Assembly: GCA_937896015.1 (NCBI GenBank)
Contig: CALBLR010000198.1
Span: 1 to 5,198 of the forward strand
Direction: 5' to 3'
Origin: an uncultured Prevotellaceae bacterium
GTDB lineage: Bacteria; Bacteroidota; Bacteroidia; Bacteroidales; Muribaculaceae
DNA length: 5,198 nt
Position 1 is the first letter of the stretch, and every line of letters begins with the position of its first letter. The notes beneath the pieces are model-generated. The model saw nothing but the letters and a program-made list of their open reading frames with translations. It did not search any database and was not told the origin of the DNA. Both the position numbers and the translations under genes were made by a program. Positions 1 through 5,198 of this stretch are shown here, one piece after another.

Positions 1-48
1 GTTAACATACAATTTTTTATATACAACATCACAAAGATTGTAAACGAA
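1..48 (+). promoter_or_regulatory. A+T-rich leader upstream of rprX; no promoter box recognised
   Basis: This short stretch before the sensor kinase is strongly A+T-rich: by hand count only 14 of the first 60 bases of the window are G or C. It contains no gene and no clear TAnnTTTG promoter box. The bases just before the start (TGTAAACGAA) hold no Shine-Dalgarno sequence, which is normal for Bacteroidetes, where A-rich unstructured leaders serve for initiation. It probably is the 5' untranslated region or the proximal part of the promoter region of rprX-rprY, but the window is cut too close to tell. Confidence 0.4.
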
Positions 49-1527
49 ATGAAGAAATCAACCATATGGCTTTTAACAATTGTGATGGCGTTCACCTTCA
101 TCGGCTCGCTATACGTGCAAATCATGTATATGGAGAACATGGTGAAGATGCGCAATGAGCAATTTTCGGAAGTGGTGATGCGCAGTCTCTATGGAGTGTC
201 GGCTACACTCGAACAAGATGAGACCAAGCACTATCTCGACCAGGACCTTGACGAATCGGAGGCCCTGATGGGCTCGATGATGCGCCCCTGGGACGACACG
301 CAGCCCTACACCGACAGCACAGCGCAATATCAGCCCATGGGCGTACGCCAGCAGGGCAAAATGCAAAACTTTGATGAGCGCTACCAGCGCCGGCAAGAAA
401 TACTCAAGGGGCAGTACCTTTACCAAAAAGGGCTGCTCAACGAGGTGATACTCACCATACTCACCCAGTCGAGCAACCGCCCGATAATGGAGCGCGCCGA
501 CTCTGCGGTGGTGAGACGCTACCTGAAGCAGGAACTGGCCAGCAACGGGCTCAACCTGCCATTTGAGTTCGCCATTGTGAGCCACAGCAAGGCCACCGTG
601 TATAAGACGGGCGGATTCTCGAGCGCCGGCAGCGACAATGTGTACCGCCAGACGCTGTTCCAGAACGACCCACAAAACCGCCAGTACACGCTTAAGGTGA
701 TGTTCCCCACCAAGAGCGACTACATATTCTCGTCGATAAAGTTCATGCTGCCGTCGTTCGCATTCTCGTTTGTGCTTCTGTTCATATTCATCTACACCAT
801 AATAGTGGCGTTCAAGCAAAAGAAGCTCACCGAGATAAAGAACGACTTCATCAACAACATGACCCACGAGTTTAAGACGCCAATATCCACCATATCGCTC
901 GCCGCACAGATGCTCAACGACGACAGCGTGCGCAAGAGTCCGGCAATGCTCAAGCACGTGACCACCGTGATCACCGACGAGACCAAGCGGCTGCGCTTTC
1001 AGGTGGAGAAAGTGCTGCAAATGTCGATGTTCGACCGCAAAAACGCCACCATGCGCTTGCAGGAAGTGGACGCCAACAGCGTGATCAACAATGTGATAAA
1101 CACCTATCGCATTAAGGTGGAAAAATATGGCGGGCACATTGAGGCGAGCCTCGATGCCGCCGACTCCATTGTGAACGTGGACGAGATGCACTTCACCAAT
1201 GTGATATTCAACCTGCTGGACAACGCCATAAAGTACCGCCGCGACGATGTGGCGCCCGAACTGGCAATATCCACCCGCAACATTGGCGACGAGTCGCTGC
1301 AAATCTCCATCAAGGACAACGGCATAGGCATTAAGCGCGAAGACCTGAAGCGAATATTCGACAAGTTCTACCGCGTGTCCACCGGCAACCGTCACGACGT
1401 GAAAGGTTTCGGCCTGGGCCTGGCCTACGTCAACAAAATGATTACATTATTCAAGGGCTCGATAAAGGTAGAAAGCGAGCTCAAAAAAGGATCGAAATTC
1501 ATAATTACATTACCACTGTTAAAATAA
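49..1527 (+). CDS. rprX: Sensor histidine kinase RprX (two-component system)
   Basis: Membrane-bound sensor kinase of 492 residues that autophosphorylates on a histidine and passes the phosphate to the response regulator encoded next door. Transmembrane segment 1 is at about residues 6-26 and segment 2 at about 231-254; between them lies an extracytoplasmic sensor region of about 200 residues with no domain I can name. The kinase core starts almost directly after segment 2, without a recognisable HAMP domain. The H-box has the phosphoacceptor His273 (MTHEFKTP). The ATPase domain shows the N-box with Asn388 and Asn392 (NLLDNAIKY), the G1 box DNGIG (423-427), the F-box IFDKFYR (436-442) and the G2 box GFGLGL (453-458), so all catalytic motifs are intact. 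The stop is 8 bases before rprY, so the two are surely co-transcribed. Assignment to RprX of Bacteroides fragilis, described there as a regulator that affects tetracycline resistance, rests on overall resemblance and on the RprY partner. The stimulus is unknown. The start fits well, since the first hydrophobic segment follows MKK. Confidence 0.9.
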   Translation: MKKSTIWLLTIVMAFTFIGSLYVQIMYMENMVKMRNEQFSEVVMRSLYGVSATLEQDETKHYLDQDLDESEALMGSMMRPWDDTQPYTDSTAQYQPMGVRQQGKMQNFDERYQRRQEILKGQYLYQKGLLNEVILTILTQSSNRPIMERADSAVVRRYLKQELASNGLNLPFEFAIVSHSKATVYKTGGFSSAGSDNVYRQTLFQNDPQNRQYTLKVMFPTKSDYIFSSIKFMLPSFAFSFVLLFIFIYTIIVAFKQKKLTEIKNDFINNMTHEFKTPISTISLAAQMLNDDSVRKSPAMLKHVTTVITDETKRLRFQVEKVLQMSMFDRKNATMRLQEVDANSVINNVINTYRIKVEKYGGHIEASLDAADSIVNVDEMHFTNVIFNLLDNAIKYRRDDVAPELAISTRNIGDESLQISIKDNGIGIKREDLKRIFDKFYRVSTGNRHDVKGFGLGLAYVNKMITLFKGSIKVESELKKGSKFIITLPLLK

Positions 1528-1535
1528 CAACGACT

Positions 1536-2240
1536 ATGGAAGAGAAATTGAGAATTCTGCTCTGCGAAGATGATGAGAATCTTGGCATGTTATTGAGAGA
1601 ATACCTTCAGGCTAAAGGCTACAGCACCGACCTTTTCGCCGATGGTGAAAGTGGCTATAAGGCCTTTTTGAAAGGCAAATACGACATCTGCGTGTTCGAC
1701 ATCATGATGCCTAAAAAAGACGGTTTCCAGCTTGCGCAGGAAATACGCACTATCAACAGCGAAGTGCCCATCATATTCCTCACGGCCAAGACGCTTAAGG
1801 AAGACATTCTTGAGGGCTTCAAGCGCGGTGCCGACGACTACATCACCAAGCCATTCAGCATGGAGGAGCTGGTGATGCGCATCGAAGCCATTCTGCGCCG
1901 CGTGAAGGGCAAGAAGGGCAAGGAGATCACAATGTACAAGATAGGCAAGTTCACCTTCGACACCCAGAAGCAGGTGCTTATATCCGACGACATCTCCACC
2001 AAGCTCACCACCAAGGAGAGCGAACTGCTGGGGCTGCTGTGCGCGCACGTCAACGAGATTCTTGAGCGCAACTTCGCCCTGAAGACCATCTGGACCGACG
2101 ACAACTACTTTAACGCCCGCAGCATGGACGTGTATATCACCAAGCTGCGCAAGCACCTCAAGGCCGACCCGTCGATTGAAATCATCAACATCCACGGCAA
2201 GGGATACAAACTCATTGCCCCAGAGAATGATGCAAAGTAA
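1536..2240 (+). CDS. rprY: OmpR/PhoB-family response regulator RprY
   Basis: Cytoplasmic DNA-binding response regulator of 234 residues, the normal length for the family, and partner of the kinase just upstream. The receiver domain (about 5-123) has the acidic pocket Glu11-Asp12-Asp13, the phosphoacceptor Asp55 (VFDIMMPKKDG), the switch Thr83 (FLTAK) and the conserved Lys105 (YITKPF). The C-terminal winged-helix domain (about 130-230) has the recognition helix around residues 195-208 (SMDVYITKLRKHL) and the wing motif GKGYKL at 221-226. The sequence closely resembles, from memory, RprY of Bacteroides; the Porphyromonas gingivalis homologue has been linked to oxidative stress. The start lies 8 bases after the rprX stop with no Shine-Dalgarno sequence, and LRILLCEDDE follows at once, so it is secure. 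The first 40 or so codons are more A+T-rich than the rest. Target genes cannot be read from this window. Confidence 0.95.
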   Translation: MEEKLRILLCEDDENLGMLLREYLQAKGYSTDLFADGESGYKAFLKGKYDICVFDIMMPKKDGFQLAQEIRTINSEVPIIFLTAKTLKEDILEGFKRGADDYITKPFSMEELVMRIEAILRRVKGKKGKEITMYKIGKFTFDTQKQVLISDDISTKLTTKESELLGLLCAHVNEILERNFALKTIWTDDNYFNARSMDVYITKLRKHLKADPSIEIINIHGKGYKLIAPENDAK

Positions 2241-2260
2241 TGACTGAAGCCTTGCTTTAG

Positions 2261-2282
2261 GGCGCAACGCGCAATGTGCGCC
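2261..2282 (+). other. Small GC-rich stem-loop after rprY
   Basis: The hexamer GGCGCA (2261-2266) is followed 10 bases later by its exact reverse complement TGCGCC (2277-2282). The stem is only 6 bp and has no T-tract behind it. It lies 20 bases past the rprY stop and 19 bases before the strong terminator hairpin, so it could protect the 3' end of the rprXY message or help pausing. It may also be chance. Confidence 0.3.
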
Positions 2283-2301
2283 AACAGGCGGCATTACAAA
2301 A

Positions 2302-2349
2302 AAAAGATGCAATATCTGTGAACGGATGTTGCATCTTTTGCTTTTGCTT
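2302..2349 (+). terminator. Strong intrinsic terminator after rprX-rprY
   Basis: Bases 2302-2318 pair with 2323-2339 to form a 17-bp stem (15 Watson-Crick pairs, two G-T wobbles at 2313/2328 and 2317/2324) closed by a 4-base loop TGAA. The outer 11 pairs (AAAAGATGCAA with TTGCATCTTTT) are perfect. The 3' side continues as TTTTGCTTTTGCTT, a T-rich tail interrupted by GC. The 5' side begins with eight A residues (2298-2305), so the hairpin would also have a U-tract if read from the other strand. It sits 61 bases after the rprY stop and is best read as the end of the rprXY transcript. The 3' arm overlaps the promoter of the next gene. Confidence 0.85.
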
Positions 2350-2359
2350 CGTACCTTTG
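2328..2359 (+). promoter_or_regulatory. Bacteroides-type promoter for plsC (-33 / -7)
   Basis: TACCTTTG at 2352-2359 is an exact match to the Bacteroides -7 consensus TAnnTTTG recognised by the primary sigma factor of this phylum. Twenty bases upstream GTTG at 2328-2331 matches three of four bases of the -33 consensus TTTG. Transcription would start near 2366, giving a leader of about 86 bases before the plsC start at 2452. The -33 element lies inside the 3' arm of the rprXY terminator hairpin. This position also rules out translation from the ATG at 2326, which would lie upstream of the transcript. I see no clear operator. Confidence 0.75.
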
Positions 2360-2451
2360 TAGTAGCAGCACGGCCACCGCCACCCGTGTGCGCGATGCGC
2401 CCGCAGCTGCCCAATCCAACTAAGCTGACACACTATTTTTTCGCATTTATA

Positions 2452-3168
2452 ATGAGGCACCTTTTTCTCGTATATCAGTGGCTTATCGCCGCCCCCATTC
2501 TGCTCGTTCTCACCATTGTCACTGCCTTGCTGACCATAGTGGGAGGCTTGTTTGACAGCAGCTGGTGGGGCTATTACCCGCCAAAGATATGGGCGCGCTG
2601 CTGGTGTGCGCTGCTGTTTGTAAGGGTGAAGGTGGAAAACGCCGAATACATCGACAAAAACACATCCTACGTGTTTGTGGCCAACCACCAGGGAGCGTTC
2701 GACATATTTTCGATATACGGATTTCTTAACCACAACTTCAAGTGGATGATGCGCAAGGGGCTTGAAAACATTCCCCTTGTGGGCCTCGCCTGCCGCGCCG
2801 CCGGCCACATAATGGTCGACAAGTCTACACCCGCAAGGCTGATGCAGACCATGCACACGGCCGAGAAACGGCTTCAGGGCGGCACATCGCTTGTGATATT
2901 TCCCGAGGGGCGGCGCACAAGTGACGGACGCCTGCAGCCATTCAAGAAGGGCGCATTCAAGCTGGCGCTGGAATTCAAGCTGCCGGTGGTGCCTATCACC
3001 ATCGACGGCTCATACAGGGTGATGCCGCGCACGTCGTTCAGCGTGACGCCAGGCACCATAGTGCTCCGAATCCACAAGCCCATAGCCCCAGGGGCCGACG
3101 GCCACGACGTAGGCAAGGTGGTGGAAGAGAGCTACCGCGTGATTGAATCCGACCTGACACAGCATTAA
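2452..3168 (+). CDS. plsC: 1-acyl-sn-glycerol-3-phosphate acyltransferase (PlsC family)
   Basis: Membrane-associated acyltransferase of 238 residues, a usual length for PlsC. It transfers an acyl group to the sn-2 position of lysophosphatidic acid to make phosphatidic acid, the precursor of membrane phospholipids. A hydrophobic segment at about residues 11-32 should anchor it in the inner membrane. Motif I is NHQGAFD (78-84) with the catalytic pair His79 and Asp84; motif II is KGLENIPLVG (102-111); motif III is FPEGRRTSDG (150-159), where RR replaces the more common TRS; motif IV is VVPITI (179-184). The reading frame is open back to an ATG at 2326, but that lies within the terminator and upstream of the predicted transcription start; a second in-frame ATG at 2395 is possible. 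The start at 2452, preceded by A+T-rich sequence and giving the normal N-terminus MRHLFLVYQW, is preferred. Some members of this family use other lysolipids or aminolipids, so exact substrate is inferred. dnaE follows after 64 bases. Confidence 0.88.
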   Translation: MRHLFLVYQWLIAAPILLVLTIVTALLTIVGGLFDSSWWGYYPPKIWARCWCALLFVRVKVENAEYIDKNTSYVFVANHQGAFDIFSIYGFLNHNFKWMMRKGLENIPLVGLACRAAGHIMVDKSTPARLMQTMHTAEKRLQGGTSLVIFPEGRRTSDGRLQPFKKGAFKLALEFKLPVVPITIDGSYRVMPRTSFSVTPGTIVLRIHKPIAPGADGHDVGKVVEESYRVIESDLTQH

Positions 3169-3203
3169 AGACACACACATTGTGATTGGCACGCAATTAG
3201 CCA

Positions 3204-3232
3204 CTAAAAAAGAAAGCAAAGAACAAACTACA
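3204..3232 (+). promoter_or_regulatory. A-rich translation leader of dnaE without Shine-Dalgarno
   Basis: The 29 bases before the dnaE start are nearly all A with scattered C and G and have only two T residues, with no AGGAGG-like sequence. Such unstructured A-rich leaders are typical ribosome-loading regions in Bacteroidetes. The whole plsC-dnaE gap (3169-3232) holds no TAnnTTTG promoter and no terminator hairpin, only a tiny CACA-T-TGTG palindrome at 3176-3184, so dnaE is probably read from the plsC promoter. Confidence 0.5.
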
Positions 3233-5198
3233 ATGATTCCATTCGTACATCTGCACGTGCACTCGCAGTATTCGATTCTTGACGGCCAGGCTTCGGTGAA
3301 GAGCCTGGTGGACAAGGCTATGGCCAACGGCATGAGGGGCGTGGCGCTCACCGACCACGGCGACATGTTTGGCATTAAAGAGCTGCACGACTACGTGAAT
3401 AAGAAAAACGGCGACCACGACGGCAACATAAAAAAGCTGAAGAAGCAAATCGACGAGGAGAAGGCCAAAGAGGCACCCGACCAGGCTGCAATTGCCGAAC
3501 TCGAGAAGCAGGTGGAGAGCGAAACGGCTGCCAAGTTCAAGCCCATATTCGGCTGCGAGGTGTATGTGGCCAACAAGACCATGCAGGAGCACACCGACAA
3601 GCGCGACATAGGCCGCCACCTGATATTGCTTGCAAAAAACTCCACAGGCTACCACAACCTGATAAAAATAGTGTCGAAGGCTTGGACCGACGGATTCTAT
3701 ATGCACCCGCGCACCGACAAGGCCACCATCAAGGCCCATCACGAGGGCATAATATGCTGCTCGGCCTGCCTGGGCGGCGAGGTGCCCAAACTGATAATGA
3801 ACGGTGAAATCGACAAGGCCCGCGAGGCGGTGTTGTGGTTTAAGGAGGTGTTTGGCGACGACTACTATTTGGAGCTTCAGCGCCACAAGGCCACTGTGCC
3901 ACGCGCCAACCACGAGACCTACCCCAAGCAGCAGCTGGTGAATGAGCAGCTCATAAAATTCTCTAAGGAACTGGGCATAAAGCTGGTGTGCACCAACGAT
4001 GTGCACTTCACCAACGAGGACGACGCCGAGGCCCATGAGCGGCTCATATGCGTGTCGACGGGCAAAAAGGTGAACGATCCCAACCTGATGATGTATTCAA
4101 AGCAGGAGTGGTTTAAGACGCAGGAGGAGATGAACGAGGTGTTTGCCGACGTGCCAGAGGCATTGCAAAACACCAACGAGGTGCTCGACAAAGTGGAGTT
4201 CTACTCCATCGACCACAAGCCCATCCTGCCCAACTTTCCGCTGCCCGACGGCTTCACCGACAACAACGACTATCTGCGCTATCTGGTGTATGAGGGGGCC
4301 AAGAAGCTGTGGCCCAACATGGACGACGAGCACCGCGAGCGGCTCGACTTTGAGCTCGAGACCATCAAAAACATGGGTTTCCCGGGCTACTTCCTTATAG
4401 TGCAAGACTACATCAAGGCGGCTCCAAAGCTGGGCTGCTCGGTGGGTCCCGGACGTGGTTCGGCCGCCGGCTCGGCCGTGGCCTACTGCCTGGGCATCAC
4501 CAAGATTGACCCGATTAAATACGACTTGCTGTTTGAGCGCTTCCTTAACCCCGACCGCATATCGCTGCCCGATATTGATGTTGACTTCGACGACGACGGC
4601 CGCGCCAAGGTGCTGAAGTATGTCACCGAGAAATATGGCGCCGAAAAGGTGGCCCACATCATCACCTACGGCACCATGGCCGCCAAAATGGCAATAAAGG
4701 ACGTGGCGCGCGTCGAAGACCTGCCGCTGGCCGAGAGCGACCGCCTGGCAAAGATGATTCCAAGCAAGCCCAACGACATGCCTGAAGACGAAAAGGGCAA
4801 GAAGTATAAGATCACCATCAAAAACTGCCTTAAGTGCTTTCCCGAGTTTGCGGCCGAGAAAAACAATCCCGACCCGCTCGTGGCCGACACGGTGAAATAT
4901 GCCGAGAAGCTCGAGGGGAATGTGCGCAGCACCGGCGTGCACGCTTGCGGCGTGATTATTGGCCGCGACGACATCACCGACTGGGTGCCCGTGAGCACCG
5001 CCCCCGACAAGGACGGCACCAAGCTGATAGTGACCCAGTATGAAGGCAGCGTGATTGAGTCGACCGGACTGATTAAGATGGACTTTTTGGGACTGAAGAC
5101 GCTGTCGATCATCAAAGAGGCGCTTGAAAACATAAAGTCGACCACTGGCAAGGACATCGACATCGAGAGCATACCCATCGACGACCCCAAGACCTACC
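3233..5198 (+). CDS. dnaE: DNA polymerase III alpha subunit DnaE (N-terminal part, cut by window end)
   Basis: Replicative DNA polymerase, the catalytic subunit of the chromosomal replisome. The frame is open from the ATG to the last base (655 codons plus one base), so about half of the protein, which in this phylum is usually around 1,250 residues, is present. The N-terminal PHP domain (about 5-280) opens with FVHLHVHSQYSILDG and keeps all nine expected metal ligands: His8, His10, Asp17, His42, Glu109, His129, Cys179, Asp256 and His258. A charged Lys/Glu-rich insertion occupies about residues 59-100. The polymerase domain shows GPGRGSAAGS (405-414), the catalytic motif PDIDVDF (446-452) with Asp449 and Asp451, ITYGTMAAK, and the third catalytic aspartate Asp617 in KMDFLGLKT. 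Missing beyond the window are the fingers, the beta-clamp binding motif, and the OB-fold and tau-binding regions. The start is supported by the immediate PHP motif and the A-rich leader. Identification is firm. Confidence 0.97.
   Translation, partial: MIPFVHLHVHSQYSILDGQASVKSLVDKAMANGMRGVALTDHGDMFGIKELHDYVNKKNGDHDGNIKKLKKQIDEEKAKEAPDQAAIAELEKQVESETAAKFKPIFGCEVYVANKTMQEHTDKRDIGRHLILLAKNSTGYHNLIKIVSKAWTDGFYMHPRTDKATIKAHHEGIICCSACLGGEVPKLIMNGEIDKAREAVLWFKEVFGDDYYLELQRHKATVPRANHETYPKQQLVNEQLIKFSKELGIKLVCTNDVHFTNEDDAEAHERLICVSTGKKVNDPNLMMYSKQEWFKTQEEMNEVFADVPEALQNTNEVLDKVEFYSIDHKPILPNFPLPDGFTDNNDYLRYLVYEGAKKLWPNMDDEHRERLDFELETIKNMGFPGYFLIVQDYIKAAPKLGCSVGPGRGSAAGSAVAYCLGITKIDPIKYDLLFERFLNPDRISLPDIDVDFDDDGRAKVLKYVTEKYGAEKVAHIITYGTMAAKMAIKDVARVEDLPLAESDRLAKMIPSKPNDMPEDEKGKKYKITIKNCLKCFPEFAAEKNNPDPLVADTVKYAEKLEGNVRSTGVHACGVIIGRDDITDWVPVSTAPDKDGTKLIVTQYEGSVIESTGLIKMDFLGLKTLSIIKEALENIKSTTGKDIDIESIPIDDPKTY

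Noticed and set aside
109..1395. 428-residue open frame on the - strand inside rprX
   Set aside because: It is in codon register with an intact histidine kinase, is rich in His, Val and Leu as expected for reverse-complemented codons, and matches no family I know.
2390..2400. GCGC-GAT-GCGC hairpin in the plsC leader
   Set aside because: A 4-bp stem with a 3-base loop in GC-rich sequence is not significant without conservation.
1590..2414. 274-residue - strand frame across rprY and the intergenic region
   Set aside because: Codon-registered shadow of rprY that reads through the terminator; no promoter or initiation signal of its own and no recognisable domain.
2326..2451. N-terminal extension of 42 residues on PlsC (start at 2326)
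   Set aside because: The ATG at 2326 is inside the terminator stem and upstream of the predicted transcription start; the extra residues are not like a PlsC N-terminus, while the start at 2452 gives the usual one.
3176..3184. CACA-T-TGTG palindrome between plsC and dnaE as an operator
   Set aside because: Only 4 bases per arm next to an AC repeat; too short to separate from chance.
3197..4942. Two long - strand frames (3197-4036 and 4097-4942) within dnaE
   Set aside because: Both are codon-registered shadows of the intact dnaE frame, with the same biased composition; the DnaE motifs on the + strand are unmistakable.
4143..5043. Short + strand frames at 4143-4400 (85 residues) and 4834-5043 (69 residues)
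   Set aside because: They lie in another frame within dnaE, with low-complexity Thr/Ser- or Arg-rich products typical of shifted frames.
1..5198. Mobile element, CRISPR array, phage, toxin-antitoxin or defence genes
   Set aside because: No transposase, integrase, spaced direct repeats, terminal inverted repeats or small gene pairs; all four genes are core chromosomal functions with no large non-coding space left.

Overview
This window is a compact stretch of core chromosome from a member of the Bacteroidetes, very probably the order Bacteroidales. All its genes lie on the + strand. The evidence for the taxon is a recognisable RprX/RprY two-component pair, a DnaE of Bacteroidales type with a charged insertion in its PHP domain, a promoter of the Bacteroides form (TAnnTTTG) and the absence of Shine-Dalgarno sequences before every start. 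I cannot fix the family from sequence alone. The moderate GC content and frequent ATA isoleucine codons would suit Muribaculaceae or a relative, but that is only an impression.

Layout. 1-48 is a very A+T-rich leader. 49-1527 encodes the membrane sensor histidine kinase RprX, and 8 bases later 1536-2240 encodes its OmpR-type response regulator RprY. 2241-2451 is the only sizeable non-coding region. It holds a small GC-rich hairpin, a strong 17-bp hairpin terminator (2302-2339 plus T-rich tail) and a Bacteroides-type promoter whose -33 element lies inside the terminator's 3' arm. 2452-3168 encodes a PlsC-family 1-acylglycerol-3-phosphate acyltransferase. After a 64-base gap, 3233 to the window end holds the first 655 codons of dnaE, the DNA polymerase III alpha subunit. 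It has no stop because the window cuts it.

How the genes work together. rprX and rprY form one transcription unit for envelope or stress signalling: phosphorelay from His273 of RprX to Asp55 of RprY. The terminator isolates this unit from a second one that starts at the internal promoter and reads plsC and probably dnaE, joining phospholipid synthesis with the replicative polymerase. No mobile element, CRISPR array, tRNA, rRNA or phage signal was seen.

I found no undescribed biological system. The points most worth a second look are the complete set of PHP metal ligands in DnaE (a likely built-in proofreading nuclease), the charged insertion in that PHP domain, the terminator-promoter overlap, the methionine-rich extracytoplasmic part of RprX, and the A+T-rich island across the rprX-rprY junction.
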